A DNA stretch of 64,000 nucleotides, from assembly GCF_015751045.1 (NCBI RefSeq), contig NZ_BNJW01000008.1:1-64000 (forward strand). The letters run 5' to 3'. The notes under the pieces are model-generated. The model was given only the letters and a program-made list of their open reading frames with translations, had not been told where the DNA came from and did not search any database. Below are positions 1 to 9,624 of the stretch, one piece after another. This DNA is from Enterococcus lactis (GTDB taxonomy: Bacteria; Bacillota; Bacilli; Lactobacillales; Enterococcaceae). Position 1 is the first letter of the stretch, and each line of letters opens with the position of its first letter. The translations under genes were made by a program, and so were the position numbers.

Positions 1-1747
1 GATTTGTGAAACGATAGCGCCAATCATCTTTTTCACTGACTTCTTTGTGTTGGATCGGTTGACCGTCGGCTAATAGATTCACTGTGATTGTTGTCGGTCG
101 TTTGCCGTCTTGATTCTCATTGTCTTCCCATGTTTTTTGTCCTGAGACTGAAATGACTTCTTTATTCTCATTGGTAACGACTAGCCCGTTTTCAATTTTT
201 TGATAACCTGAAGGGACGTAATCATTTCCGTTTTGGTCTACTTCTTGCACTTTAAACGTATATTCGTTTCCGCTATCATCATACTGTTGGATATCTTCCC
301 AAGTCACTGAAGTTATTCCATTGTCTAATCGTTTTGTTTCTGCATCAGGAACTGGTTCCCAATTGTTTGTACTTGCTCTGAATAATTTGAAATAAATACT
401 TGGTCTGGGAGTGGTTCCACCGTTCCAAATTTTAGTTGCTGTGATGTTCGTAACCTTTTTCTTGTTATAAACAGGTAAACTGACTCCCTCTGTATCATTT
501 TCGTTTATGGAGAATTTGAGTTCATTTGAACTTAGTGGATCAAAATCAATCCAATTGGGTGCTTCTTTTTCTTTTACAACATAATCTCCTACTTGCAGAC
601 CTTTGATACTAACTTCTCCCTGTTCATTCGAAGTCAACAGGATACTAGACTGTCCTTGAATAGGCTGTTCATCTGCTCGTCTTAATTCGAAAGTCACATT
701 TGGGATACCAATCTCTGTGCCATTGATATATTTGAAAATCTTCAATTCGCCTCTAACTGTACCGTTGACTCCACCAGAAGCTGAAATATTTTTAACTGTA
801 TGATTGAAACTTTCTCCATCAACAGCAGGTTTATTAACTTCTTTAAACCAAGCTTTCGAATGATTCTCAAAACTTGTTTGTTCTGGTTCTTCTATGATCG
901 TCTTATAACTCACCATTATTGTTCTAAGATTGACAAAGTTTTTTGGTATAGTTATTTCAATGTAATTATCATTTACTGAAAAATCAAATGTAGCACCGGG
1001 GAAATCTTGTAAAAATTGTTGGATTCCCTCTTCTCCTCTGTAAACTTTCTGTTCACCTAAGTGTATTTGATTAATTTCAAACGTACTTGGATCTAATCTT
1101 TGTCCACTTTGGATTTCATCACTGATTTTAACTGGTTGTTCAACGTAAGTGCCGTTATTGTTAATATTCAAAAACCATCGAATGTGCTCAGTATCTTCAG
1201 GAAGCATGTCTCCTGTTTTATAATAAAAAACGCTAGAAGAAGAACCAGAAGCTGGCTTTGTCACATTTACAGTAGCCGTTTTGTCACCGCTCGTCACGGT
1301 GAATGGCCCCGTATTTTCTTCACCAGTATCGGTTACGTTTCTGGCCTGTATCTCAAATTGCCCCTAACCTTCTACTGAGTCTATGTTTTTAATATTTTCA
1401 TTAAATACAACATGTGCAGAATCTTTTCTGACCGTTAAAGTTCCAACATTTTTATTTTCAATCATTAATGGGATTTCTTTTTGAAATCCTTCACCGCGAA
1501 TATTTCCTTCACTTGGCCAATTGATCCAAAGATAATCACCTGGCTGGATGTCTTGTTTTTTTTCGTCAAACGAGAATTTTACTTTTATGTTTCCTCCATC
1601 TGTAATATTCGTTGGATCCACGGTCAACGAAGTGACATTACTGCTGATATCTCTGCCTGCATCCGCATAGACATGAACAGGAATCAGTGATGTTATATTA
1701 GTAATAATAAATAACATTGATAAAATAATATTTCTACACTTTTTCAT
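1..1747 (-). pseudogene. acm: acm-like collagen-binding MSCRAMM adhesin, 5' part, interrupted by an in-frame TAG
   Basis: The gene starts at 1747 with a signal peptide (charged MKKCR, hydrophobic core, cleavage near VYADAG) and runs off the left edge. After 127 codons there is a TAG at 1364-1366. Translation continues in the same frame without another stop to base 2, through an Ig-like collagen-binding A region and at least two Cna B-type repeats (for example TATKIWNGG, GQKTWEDNENQDG). The flanking residues, SVEG-stop-GQFEIQ, suggest that a Trp codon (TGG) became TAG by one transition. The LPXTG anchor would lie outside the window. In E. faecium, Acm is a surface adhesin for collagen, and disrupted acm alleles are known in non-adherent strains. 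As read, only a 127-aa fragment is made. The assignment to acm rests on remembered sequence similarity. Confidence 0.85.
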
Positions 1748-2120
1748 TTTTTCTATCTCCCCTATTTTAACTAAAAATAAAACCTACCATATCATCTCTC
1801 AAAAATCCTTTCTTCAATTCCTCCCCCACTCATTTCCAATCTTTTAACTAAAAAATTGATAGTTATTTTACAAATATTTATAAAAAATAAATATGCCAAA
1901 AAACTGTTTTTACAAGGTTTTTCCTAATGCAAATTATTTTTTCGCATATATTCATTTTATTTTACTTATTGCTTTCATTTTTTCAATCTATATTTCCAAT
2001 TTTTAACTTACAAAAATGCAACGTGCATAAATAACTATAGTTGCATAAAATATTCTTTTAATTAGCATTATTATTTTATAACAGCTGTTTTTATGTTAAA
2101 TAAAGAATAAAACACAATAT

Positions 2121-2166
2121 AAAAAATACAGACTTTGTTCAAATAAACGAACCTAGCCTGTATTCT
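2121..2166 (-). terminator. Probable terminator of the bacteriocin-immunity gene
   Basis: On the minus strand AATACAG pairs with CTGTATT, an inner GTTC/GAAC pairing stacks in the loop, and the stem is followed by a T-rich run. It lies 45 bases after the immunity-gene stop. The rest of 1748-2211 is very AT-rich and should hold the acm promoter; I see no gene in it. Confidence 0.55.
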
Positions 2167-2211
2167 GTGATTGACGCTACTTTTTAATTCATTGAGATGA
2201 ATAATCCATTT

Positions 2212-2511
2212 TTATAAATGCCCAAAAGTAATCGGTGCCGAAGCCATTCCTCGACCTAATTCTTTTTCAAATTTTCCTATTGTTGATATCTCCATATAAA
2301 ACGGTGAGACTGGTTTAGACAATTCTCCCTTGATTGCTAACGGACGTAAACTACGTTCCAAATTATTCATGACTTTAGGATAATACTGACCTTTTTCTAA
2401 GCCTGTTTTTGCTTCTATCAGAAGTATACGTTCCTTTTCATTGATCTCTGGATTTAAAACGAGATCATATAATTTTAGTACCATGTTTTCTATTTCTTCA
2501 CTTTTAGACAT
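2212..2511 (-). CDS. Orphan bacteriocin immunity protein (enterocin A immunity-like)
   Basis: A 99-aa, charged, helical, cytosolic protein with no signal peptide. Size and layout (MSKSEEIE..., LYDLVLNPE, an ILLIEAKTGLEKGQ-like helix, a NNLERSLRPLA segment) match the EntA-immunity family, four-helix proteins that protect cells from class IIa pediocin-like bacteriocins at the mannose PTS. I chose the ATG at 2511; the GTG just upstream is closer to the GGGAGGA ribosome site than is usual. No double-glycine bacteriocin precursor or dedicated ABC exporter lies nearby, so this looks like an orphan immunity gene giving cross-protection. The family call is from pattern recognition. Confidence 0.75.
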   Translation of the reverse strand: MSKSEEIENMVLKLYDLVLNPEINEKERILLIEAKTGLEKGQYYPKVMNNLERSLRPLAIKGELSKPVSPFYMEISTIGKFEKELGRGMASAPITFGHL

Positions 2512-2604
2512 CACGATTTCCTCCCAGAAATATATTTCTCCCCACTACATTCTATAAACAAAGTATACGCTATTTTTAATGGTTTTTAAATCACACAGAC
2601 ATAA

Positions 2605-2642
2605 ATAAAAAAGACAGATACCCGATCAGGGTATCTGTCTTT
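2605..2642 (-). terminator. Intrinsic terminator of tRNA-Thr
   Basis: Perfect 14-bp inverted repeat (AAAGACAGATACCC, loop GATCA, then its complement). On the minus strand it is followed by a T tract, eight bases after the 3' end of the tRNA. Confidence 0.9.
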
Positions 2643-2650
2643 TGCTTTAT

Positions 2651-2722
2651 GCCAGCTATAGGGATCGAACCTACGACCTACGCGTTACGAGTGCGTTGCT
2701 CTACCAACTGAGCTAAGCTGGC
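2651..2722 (-). tRNA. tRNA-Thr (anticodon CGT)
   Basis: A 72-nt cloverleaf. The acceptor stem GCCAGCT/AGCTGGC is perfect, the D arm is GCTC/GAGC, the anticodon loop CTCGTAA holds CGT, and the T loop is TTCGATC. The anticodon stem has one A-C mismatch. No CCA is encoded. A strong terminator follows directly, so the gene is transcribed alone. CGT reads ACG codons. Confidence 0.93.
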
Positions 2723-2842
2723 CTTATCCAAAAGAAATTATATACTCTATTTGGCTGATTGTAAAGAGTTCGATGGAAAATTAGTTTAATTTCATGATAT
2801 TTTTCATAAAACGTGGTATAATTGATGTGAAAGGCAGGTTTT

Positions 2843-3085
2843 ATGAAAATGGCAACTTTTGGAAAATTTGATACAACTATCGTACCATCGGAAATTGGTG
2901 AAAAATTCAAGATCAATACTCACGTAATGTTCACGATTCACGGCAAGCCGCAAACTGGAACGATTTCAAAACAATTGAAAAATTCCGCTGTTGTTGAGAT
3001 TGATGAAACTGCAGAAAATGCGAACTTGATGACGCAAAGCAAGGGTGTAGTAATCGTTAACTACAAAGAACTTAAAAAGATTTGA
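2843..3085 (+). CDS. DUF2187 family small protein
   Basis: An 80-aa soluble protein preceded by an AGGCAGG-like ribosome site; an ATG two codons downstream is an alternative start. The C-terminal part (KFKINTHVMFTIHGKPQTG, SAVVEIDETAEN, VVIVNYKELKKI) looks like a small beta-barrel and matches the DUF2187 family found across Bacilli. No biochemical function is known to me. It is a single-gene unit with its own terminator and lies back to back with the tRNA gene. Confidence 0.7.
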   Translation: MKMATFGKFDTTIVPSEIGEKFKINTHVMFTIHGKPQTGTISKQLKNSAVVEIDETAENANLMTQSKGVVIVNYKELKKI

Positions 3086-3090
3086 ATTTG

Positions 3091-3121
3091 ACCATCTCTG
3101 CATTTTTGGGATGGTTTTTTT
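3091..3121 (+). terminator. Intrinsic terminator of the DUF2187 gene
   Basis: ACCATC pairs with GATGGT around a 15-base loop and is followed by seven T, just after the stop codon. Confidence 0.75.
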
Positions 3122-3176
3122 ATATACAAACGAAAGCTGTGAAAAAGCTGCTCTGCCTCAAACATTAAAAATGACC

Positions 3177-3211
3177 AAAAAAGGATGTGACAAAAGTTGT
3201 GTCACATCCTT
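3177..3211 (-). terminator. TGTGACA-family hairpin terminator after upp
   Basis: AAGGATGTGACA and its perfect complement flank a 7-base loop. A/T runs on both sides make it potentially bidirectional. It belongs to a dispersed hairpin family seen at many gene ends here (see findings). Confidence 0.85.
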
Positions 3212-3223
3212 TTTCATTTTCAC

Positions 3224-3853
3224 TTATTTTGTACCAAACAAACGGTCACCCGCATCCCCTAGTCCAGGAACGATATAACCATGTTCATTCAATTTTTCAT
3301 CTAGAGAAGCTGTATAGATATCAATATCAGGATGCGCTTCTTGCAAAGCTTTTACTCCCTCAGGTGCTGCTACCAAACAAACGAATTTGATGTTCGACGC
3401 GCCACGTTCTTTCAATGCATCGATTGCCATGATTGCTGATCCGCCTGTTGCCAACATTGGATCTACTACAAACAACTGACGTGCATCAATGTCTTCTGGA
3501 AGTTTGACGAAATATTCATGTGGCTCAAATGTTTCTTCATCTCGATAAAGACCGATATGGCCCACTTTAGCAGCTGGAATCAATTCCAAGATACCATCAA
3601 CCATTCCGATACCTGCACGCAAGATTGGAATAATCGCTACTTTTTTACCGGACAACGTTTTTTGTGTTGTTTCAGTGATCGGTGTTTCGATCACGATGTC
3701 TTCCAACGGCATATCCCGTGATACTTCATATGCCATCAACATAGCGATTTCATCGACTACTTCACGAAAAACCTTTGTTCCGCAGTTTTTGTCCCGAATA
3801 ATAGTTAGTTTGTGTTGAATCAATGGATGATCGATCACTTGAAATTTGCCCAT
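3224..3853 (-). CDS. upp: Uracil phosphoribosyltransferase
   Basis: A 209-aa enzyme of standard family length. It converts uracil and PRPP to UMP in pyrimidine salvage, in the cytoplasm. The PRPP-binding loop is visible as [11 protein letters not shown], and the C-terminal [11 protein letters not shown] is the usual uracil-binding end. The start follows AAGGAGAG. It sits downstream of glyA, as is common in Firmicutes, with an esterase gene inserted between. In Gram-positive bacteria it is the determinant of 5-fluorouracil sensitivity. Confidence 0.96.
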   Translation of the reverse strand: MGKFQVIDHPLIQHKLTIIRDKNCGTKVFREVVDEIAMLMAYEVSRDMPLEDIVIETPITETTQKTLSGKKVAIIPILRAGIGMVDGILELIPAAKVGHIGLYRDEETFEPHEYFVKLPEDIDARQLFVVDPMLATGGSAIMAIDALKERGASNIKFVCLVAAPEGVKALQEAHPDIDIYTASLDEKLNEHGYIVPGLGDAGDRLFGTK

Positions 3854-3986
3854 TTTTTAAGCTCTCCTTTGTTCTGTCGTTTCTTTTTAATTGTAAAACA
3901 AAATCAAGTGATTGACTAGTCAAACTCGCCATTTTTCCTAAGAAAATCCTTTTTTGAAAAGAAGTTTTCCTGCTGACAAGCAAAGC

Positions 3987-4934
3987 TTATTCTTTTTCCA
4001 TGATCCAAGAAGTAGATAATGCCATTGCTGCACGCGCTGCCTTTGTTTGATCCATAGCATTTACCATGACGAAATCATGGATGATTCCTTGGAAGCGTAC
4101 TTGTGTAACAGGAACCCCTGCATCACGAAGTTTGCGTGCATAAGCCTCGCCTTCCTCTCTTAATACATCCGCTTCTCCTGTCAGAATCATTGCTGGAGGT
4201 AGATCTTTTAGTTCATTCAGTTCTGCTCTCAAAGGCGAAGCTGTGATTTCAGCACGTTCTTCTTCATTCGTCGTATATTGATCCCAAAACCATCTCATTC
4301 CATCTCTCGTCAAAAAATAGTTTTCTCCGAATTCATGATAGGTATCTGTATCAAAATCAGCGTTGGTAACTGGATAATACAGCAATTGTTTAGATATTGG
4401 GAGCCCTTTTCGTTCTTTTGTTAAGATCGTCATGACTGTAGCCATATTACCACCTACTGAATCTCCTGCAACAATTAGATTCTCGAGATCCAGATTTTTT
4501 GACTTGGCTAATTTATTCAGCTGTTGCAACACAGCATAATCTTGTTCAATTGCTGTTGGATATTTCGCTTCAGGTGATCGACTATATTCTGGAAAGACAA
4601 CGACAGAATTCGTGCGGACCGAAAGTTCTCTGATCAATTTATCATGGGTTTGAGCACTGCCAAAGACCCAACCAGCTCCATGGATATAAAAAATAACTGG
4701 TAATTTATCTATATTTCCTTCTGGTCGTACAAAACGAATATTGATTTTTCCCCATTCGCCAGTATCTACCATCAAGTCTTCAATATCAACGGAATATTTG
4801 TTCACAGGTGATTCTTGTACTTCTTCCAGTAATGCTCTTCCTTCTTCCGGTGCTAGTTCATAGATTCGCGGATGAGGTGCATTTGCATCACTGAATGCTA
4901 TGGCTTCCTTTTCTAACGAGATACGATCAGTCAT
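3987..4934 (-). CDS. Alpha/beta hydrolase, hormone-sensitive-lipase-type esterase
   Basis: A 315-aa cytosolic esterase. The HSL-type oxyanion-hole motif HGAGW is followed by the nucleophile elbow GDSVGGN, an acid region (TGEADVLREEG) and the catalytic His in IIHDF, so the triad looks intact. I start at 4934, where ATG follows GGGAGGA; an upstream ATG at 4982 has no ribosome site. The substrate is unknown; relatives hydrolyse short-chain acyl esters or acylated sugars. It lies between glyA and upp and probably has its own promoter, because glyA has a terminator. Confidence 0.85.
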   Translation of the reverse strand: MTDRISLEKEAIAFSDANAPHPRIYELAPEEGRALLEEVQESPVNKYSVDIEDLMVDTGEWGKINIRFVRPEGNIDKLPVIFYIHGAGWVFGSAQTHDKLIRELSVRTNSVVVFPEYSRSPEAKYPTAIEQDYAVLQQLNKLAKSKNLDLENLIVAGDSVGGNMATVMTILTKERKGLPISKQLLYYPVTNADFDTDTYHEFGENYFLTRDGMRWFWDQYTTNEEERAEITASPLRAELNELKDLPPAMILTGEADVLREEGEAYARKLRDAGVPVTQVRFQGIIHDFVMVNAMDQTKAARAAMALSTSWIMEKE

Positions 4935-5025
4935 GACTTTTCCTCCCTGAGATTTAATGTGAAGACTAAAATTACACCTCATATACTAGAGAGCATCATC
5001 GATATTGTCAAAGAATCCGTTTTCT

Positions 5026-5068
5026 CCAAAAAAATAAGCAGAAAAGTCCAGCATTGAACTTTTCTGTT
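5026..5068 (-). terminator. Intrinsic terminator of glyA
   Basis: CAGAAAAGT and ACTTTTCTG form a 9-bp stem. On the minus strand it is followed by CTTATTTTTTT, shortly after the glyA stop. Confidence 0.8.
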
Positions 5069-5087
5069 TTATATGGAATTTAAATTT

Positions 5088-6332
5088 TTATTTTTTGTGC
5101 AATGGAAATTTTTCAGTTAATTCGCGTACACCTGTTTTGACTTCGTCTAGTTGAGCATTGTCGCCTTTTGCTTGTAATGCTTTGACAACTAATTCAGCCA
5201 CTTTTACAGCATCTTCTTCTTTGAATCCGCGAGTAGTGATTGCTGGTGTACCGATTCGGATGCCGCTTGTTTTGAATGGACTTAGTGTTTCAAAAGGAAT
5301 CGAGTTTTTATTTACCGTGATATTCACACTGTCCAAAATACTCTCTGCTTCTTTTCCATTTATACCTAACTCACGAACATCGATCAGCATCAGATGATTA
5401 TCTGTCGCTCCTGAAATGACTCTTGTTCCGATTGCTTGATTGAATACTTTGACCATTGCTTTTGCATTGGCAATGATTTGTTCACTATATTCTTTAAATG
5501 CAGGATCTAGTGCTTCTTTGAATGCCGCTGCCTTCCCAGCAATCACATGCTCTAGAGGTCCGCCTTGAATACCTGGGAAGACCGCACTATTGATTTTTTT
5601 CGCTAATGCTTCATCGTTTGTCAAAATCATGCCGCCTCGAGGTCCGCGCAATGTTTTGTGAGTGGTAGTCGTTGTGATATCTGCATAAGGAACTGGATTA
5701 GGATGAAGTCCTGCTGCTACTAATCCTGCGATATGTGCCATATCTACCATCAGTTTTGCGCCTACTTCATCTGCAATTTCTCTGAATTTCGCAAAGTCGA
5801 TCGTTCGTCCGTAAGCACTGGCACCTGCTACAATCAATTTTGGTTGATGTTTTCTAGCTAAAATACGTACCACATTATAATCAATAACTTCTGTTGTCGG
5901 ATCAACACCGTAAGCAACAAAGTGATAGGTTTTGCCACTGAAGTTGACTGGTGATCCATGTGTTAGATGTCCGCCTGCGGAAAGATCCATTCCTAAGATC
6001 GTGTCCCCTGGTTCTACCAAAGCGAGATAAGCAGCCGTGTTGGCTTGAGAGCCGGAGTGAGGTTGGACGTTCGCAAATTTTGCTCCGAATAATTCTTTTG
6101 CACGGTCAATCGCTAAATTTTCAACGATGTCGACAAATTCACATCCACCATAATAGCGATGCCCTGGATAACCTTCTGCGTATTTATTTGTCAAAATACT
6201 TCCTTGCGCAGCCATCACTGCTTCGGAGACAAAGTTTTCAGAGGCAATCAGCTCCAAATTATGTTCTTGTCTTTCTTCTTCTTTGGCGATCGCAGCCCAA
6301 AGATCAGGGTCAAACGTTTTGTAATCTACCAC
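5088..6332 (-). CDS. glyA: Serine hydroxymethyltransferase
   Basis: About 414 aa, normal for the family. The PLP enzyme interconverts serine and glycine and supplies one-carbon units on tetrahydrofolate. Visible motifs are the N-terminal [10 protein letters not shown], the folate/PLP region [10 protein letters not shown], and the PLP lysine in [15 protein letters not shown] prefer the GTG at 6332 (MVDYKTF...), which lies nine bases after AAGGAG; the in-frame TTG at 6338 is too close to that site. It is followed by its own terminator. Confidence 0.96.
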   Translation of the reverse strand: MVDYKTFDPDLWAAIAKEEERQEHNLELIASENFVSEAVMAAQGSILTNKYAEGYPGHRYYGGCEFVDIVENLAIDRAKELFGAKFANVQPHSGSQANTAAYLALVEPGDTILGMDLSAGGHLTHGSPVNFSGKTYHFVAYGVDPTTEVIDYNVVRILARKHQPKLIVAGASAYGRTIDFAKFREIADEVGAKLMVDMAHIAGLVAAGLHPNPVPYADITTTTTHKTLRGPRGGMILTNDEALAKKINSAVFPGIQGGPLEHVIAGKAAAFKEALDPAFKEYSEQIIANAKAMVKVFNQAIGTRVISGATDNHLMLIDVRELGINGKEAESILDSVNITVNKNSIPFETLSPFKTSGIRIGTPAITTRGFKEEDAVKVAELVVKALQAKGDNAQLDEVKTGVRELTEKFPLHKK

Positions 6333-6497
6333 AAACAACAGCTCCTTTTTATTTTCCTACAATTTTATTTTTCCCATCAAAAACAAATTGCCAAATATTC
6401 GTATCTCTTCTATTTACACTTCGTTTTTCGTTCACTGATAGAAGATTTACTTGATAGCATTGTATCATACTAAAAGAATGCGGCAATAACCAATTGA

Positions 6498-7523
6498 TCA
6501 TTTTTCAAAATAATTTTGCCCAGCTGCTTTTTTCAAGCGATTCATATAAGCATTCCCCAATCCAGTTTCTGGATATACTTGTACAAAAATCAAATCTAAT
6601 CCAAGTGTTGGTTCATCTAATCCTCTTAGACCTGCAAACAATCCTTTAGCCGCCGCTTCTACTGAGTTGTCGTTATACATATAAACAGCTGCAGTATCTG
6701 TCCGCACTTGATCCGCAATTTCGGGGCTTGCTATGACACCTGCACGGATCTTCTTATTTTTTGCCCATTGAACTGCAATTGACCAATCGCCATCTCTGAC
6801 CATCAGAACACGTGTATCGGGTGAGTAGTGTTTGTATTTCATCCCAGGCGCTTTTGGTGTTTCATTTTCTTTTACAAGATGCTGATCAACAGCAACAGGA
6901 GATCCGATAACTGCTTCGATTTGTTCTTTCGTTACTGCACCTGGTCGTAAGATCATAGGCATGGCTGTTGGATTACTTAAATCAAGAACAGTGGATTCTA
7001 CACCAATTCGCGTAGCTCCATCCTCAATGATCCCGGTAATTTTTCCTTGTAGATCATGGAATACATGATCTGCAGTTGTCGGACTTGGTTTTCCCGACGT
7101 ATTTGCACTTGGACCGACAAGCGGAACCCCTGAAAGTTCGATTACTTCTAGTGTTTTTTTGTTATCCGGCATACGAAATGCAGCTGTGGATAATCCTCCT
7201 GTTACAACTGAGGGCAAGGTGTCTTTTTTGATTTTAAATATCAAAGTTAGTGGTCCAGGCCAGAAGTTCTTCACAATCTTCTCTGCTTCTGGATGAAAGT
7301 TGTCCACATACTCTTTTACTTGTTCAAAAGAGGCGACATGGACGATCAATGGATTGTCTTGAGGTCTTCCTTTTACAGAAAACACTTTCTTGACAGTATT
7401 GGGCAATAGAGCATTGGCGCCCAATCCATACACTGTTTCAGTAGGAAAAGCAACAAGTTCTCCTGCTTTCAGTGCTTTGGCTGCCTCTTTTAATTCAGTT
7501 TCATCATAACGTTTCGTTTCCAC
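6498..7523 (-). CDS. ywlC: L-threonylcarbamoyladenylate synthase (Sua5/YwlC)
   Basis: A 341-aa enzyme with an N-terminal YrdC domain (about 1-200; AFPTETVYGLGANA, KGRPQDNPLIVH, GPSANTSGKPSPT) and the C-terminal Sua5 domain (about 210-341). It makes threonylcarbamoyl-AMP from threonine, bicarbonate and ATP, the first step of t6A37 modification of tRNAs reading ANN codons. The start is a GTG at 7523, which nearly abuts a perfect DnaA box. The gene follows prmC, as in Bacillus, but the gap carries a DnaA-box cluster. Confidence 0.93.
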   Translation of the reverse strand: METKRYDETELKEAAKALKAGELVAFPTETVYGLGANALLPNTVKKVFSVKGRPQDNPLIVHVASFEQVKEYVDNFHPEAEKIVKNFWPGPLTLIFKIKKDTLPSVVTGGLSTAAFRMPDNKKTLEVIELSGVPLVGPSANTSGKPSPTTADHVFHDLQGKITGIIEDGATRIGVESTVLDLSNPTAMPMILRPGAVTKEQIEAVIGSPVAVDQHLVKENETPKAPGMKYKHYSPDTRVLMVRDGDWSIAVQWAKNKKIRAGVIASPEIADQVRTDTAAVYMYNDNSVEAAAKGLFAGLRGLDEPTLGLDLIFVQVYPETGLGNAYMNRLKKAAGQNYFEK

Positions 7524-7526
7524 AGT

Positions 7527-7713
7527 TTATCCACAACCCCTTTTTCATACATTCTTGTTTTATCCAACTTTATCCTCAAGTTTTCCACTGTCTGTGGATA
7601 ATCCATTTATCAATAGTGGATAAACTTGTTGATAAGCCAAAAAGTCGTTTACATCCTTGTCAAATTAGTGTTTTTTTATAATAAAAAAACAAATAAAAAT
7701 TTTTTCATCCACA
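7527..7713. promoter_or_regulatory. DnaA-box cluster between prmC and sua5/ywlC
   Basis: Against the consensus TTATCCACA there are two perfect boxes (7527-7535 forward; 7593-7601 reverse) and four one-mismatch boxes (7570-7578 and 7705-7713 forward; 7615-7623 and 7627-7635 reverse). Weaker two-mismatch copies lie at 7560-7568 and 7607-7615. An A/T-rich stretch lies at about 7670-7705. In B. subtilis, DnaA binds clusters outside oriC, and I recall one near ywlC; if so, this is a conserved arrangement. No dnaA or dnaN gene is in the window, so an origin is unlikely. Confidence 0.8.
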
Positions 7714-7716
7714 ACT

Positions 7717-8556
7717 TCAACTGTAGACTTGGATCATTCGTTCATTACCAAAAAGATCCTTTTTTATCGCTACTTTTTTATCTGGAAATGCTTGCTGAAA
7801 TATTTTTTTTACTGCTTCACCTTGGCGAAATCCGATTTCTAAAAAAATCGTTCCATTTGGTTTTAGTACGCTTGGTGCTTCAACTGCTATTTTTTCATAA
7901 ACAGCTAATCCATCGTTCTCCGCAAAAAGGGCCATCTTAGGTTCGAATGACCGGACACTTTCATCCATCAGTTCCCATTCATTCCGACTGATATACGGCG
8001 GATTAGAAATAATCACATCAAATCGCCGATCCTGTACTGGTTCCAATGTATTCCCATGGTAAAAACTGATTTTCGTTCCTTCGTGCTGAGCATTTTCTTT
8101 CGCGACTTCTAACGCTTCTTCAGAAAGATCTACGGCAGATACATGCCAATTTTTTCTTGCTGCTTTCAAACTAATAGCAATCGCCCCAGTACCTGTCCCA
8201 ATATCTATCACTTCCAATGGTACATCAGGCGTCTCGTCTAAACACCACTCCACTAACTCTTCTGTTTCTGGTCGAGGAATCAGTGTTGCTTCGGTTACCT
8301 TCAACCGATGATCATAAAAATCTGCATATCCTAGCAAATACTGAGGCGGATGATCTGCAAGCAGAAGTCGCAGATCTGTTTCGATCAAATGTTGTTCTTC
8401 TTCTGAAATCTCTTCGTTCATATGAAGGAGCCAATCAAGTTTTTTCCATTGTTTCCGTTCCAAAAATAAAAATTGGATACTGTATGCTTCTTTTCCATGA
8501 TCCTCTAAAAAAGAAGAAGCCCGTGACAGGACTTCTCGATAGGTCATTTTACCCAT
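7717..8556 (-). CDS. prmC: Release factor glutamine methyltransferase
   Basis: About 279 aa. It methylates the glutamine of the GGQ motif in release factors RF1 and RF2 using S-adenosylmethionine. The N-terminal substrate-binding helical domain (1-75) is followed by a Rossmann methyltransferase domain with the SAM motif [11 protein letters not shown] and the signature SNPPYIS. The prfA stop overlaps the proposed start at 8556 (MGKMTYREV); MTYREV at 8547 is equally possible. Translational coupling to its substrate prfA is expected. The longer frame from 8589 runs inside prfA and lacks a ribosome site. Confidence 0.94.
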   Translation of the reverse strand: MGKMTYREVLSRASSFLEDHGKEAYSIQFLFLERKQWKKLDWLLHMNEEISEEEQHLIETDLRLLLADHPPQYLLGYADFYDHRLKVTEATLIPRPETEELVEWCLDETPDVPLEVIDIGTGTGAIAISLKAARKNWHVSAVDLSEEALEVAKENAQHEGTKISFYHGNTLEPVQDRRFDVIISNPPYISRNEWELMDESVRSFEPKMALFAENDGLAVYEKIAVEAPSVLKPNGTIFLEIGFRQGEAVKKIFQQAFPDKKVAIKKDLFGNERMIQVYS

Positions 8557-9622
8557 TTTGCATAGCTTCCAGTTTTGATGTTTGATCATACATGATCAAT
8601 GCATCAACGATTTCATCTAATTTCCCTGCTAAAATCTGATCTAATTTTTGGATAGTTAATCCGATACGGTGATCAGTCACGCGATTTTGCGGGAAATTAT
8701 ATGTCCGAATCCGTTCTGAACGATCCCCAGTTCCGACTGCTGATTTTCGATTGGCATCATATTCACTTTGTGCTTCTTGTTGGATCTTATCATACACACG
8801 AGCACGCAAGATTTTCATTGCTTTTTCACGATTCTTGATCTGAGAACGTTCATCCTGCATAGCAACGACGATCCCTGTTGGTAAGTGAGTCAAACGTACA
8901 GCAGATGCTGTTTTATTGACGTGCTGTCCGCCAGCACCTGAAGCATGATAGATATCTGTGCGGATATCTTTGTCTTCAATATCGATCTCTACTTCTTCAG
9001 CTTCTGGCATCACGACAACTGTTGCTGTGGAAGTATGGATACGCCCTTGCGATTCAGTTGAAGGAACACGTTGGACACGGTGTGCACCACTTTCATATTT
9101 TAATTTCGAATAAACATTCTCTCCGGTAATCATCATGATCACTTCTTTGTATCCACCGATTCCGGTAACGTTCGCTTCCATCACTTCTGTTTTCCAACCT
9201 TGCGCTTCAGCATACTTTTGGTACATATTGAAAAGATCACCCGCGAATAAGGCTGCTTCGTCTCCACCTGCTGCTCCACGGATTTCCATGATGATATTTT
9301 TATCGTCATTTGGATCTTTTGGTAAAAGCAGGATCTTGATTTTTTCTTCTAAGACTTCTTTTTCTTTTTTTAACTCGTATAATTCTTCTTTTGCTAATTC
9401 AGCCATTTCATCATCCAGTTTTTCACCAAGCAGTTCTTCTGTATCGGTGATTCCTTGGACTACTTCTTTATAACGACGATAAACTTCGACTGTTTCGCGC
9501 GTGTTTGCTTCTTCTTTTGAAAGCTGCATAAAGCGCTTTGTATCAGAAATCACTTCTGGGTCACTTAAAAGTTCTCCAAGCTCTTCATAACGGTCTTCAA
9601 TTGATTGTAATTGATCGTACAT
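8549..9622 (-). CDS. prfA: Peptide chain release factor 1
   Basis: A 357-aa class-I release factor recognising UAA and UAG stop codons. It has the peptidyl-hydrolase motif [10 protein letters not shown] and a PxT-type anticodon tripeptide in [10 protein letters not shown] start at 9622 (MYDQLQS...), with AAGGAG upstream overlapping the tdk stop; the 17 extra upstream codons lie inside tdk. Operon order is tdk-prfA-prmC. Confidence 0.96.
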   Translation of the reverse strand: MYDQLQSIEDRYEELGELLSDPEVISDTKRFMQLSKEEANTRETVEVYRRYKEVVQGITDTEELLGEKLDDEMAELAKEELYELKKEKEVLEEKIKILLLPKDPNDDKNIIMEIRGAAGGDEAALFAGDLFNMYQKYAEAQGWKTEVMEANVTGIGGYKEVIMMITGENVYSKLKYESGAHRVQRVPSTESQGRIHTSTATVVVMPEAEEVEIDIEDKDIRTDIYHASGAGGQHVNKTASAVRLTHLPTGIVVAMQDERSQIKNREKAMKILRARVYDKIQQEAQSEYDANRKSAVGTGDRSERIRTYNFPQNRVTDHRIGLTIQKLDQILAGKLDEIVDALIMYDQTSKLEAMQNG

Positions 9623-9624
9623 GC

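Noticed and set aside
6390-6430. Possible PurR box upstream of glyA
   Set aside because: The ATACGAATATT-like sequence lacks the CCGAAC core and has no paired second box.
5951-6473. Plus-strand open frames over the glyA 5' end
   Set aside because: They overlap glyA in antisense, lack ribosome sites and encode unlikely compositions.
7527-7713. Chromosomal origin of replication at the DnaA boxes
   Set aside because: No dnaA, dnaN, rpmH or gyrase genes are nearby, and gene order is that of the prfA-prmC-ywlC region. A secondary DnaA cluster is more likely.
8557-8589. Longer N-terminus for prmC (MIKHQNW...)
   Set aside because: It lies inside prfA with no ribosome site; starts at 8556 or 8547 match the family's usual N-terminus.
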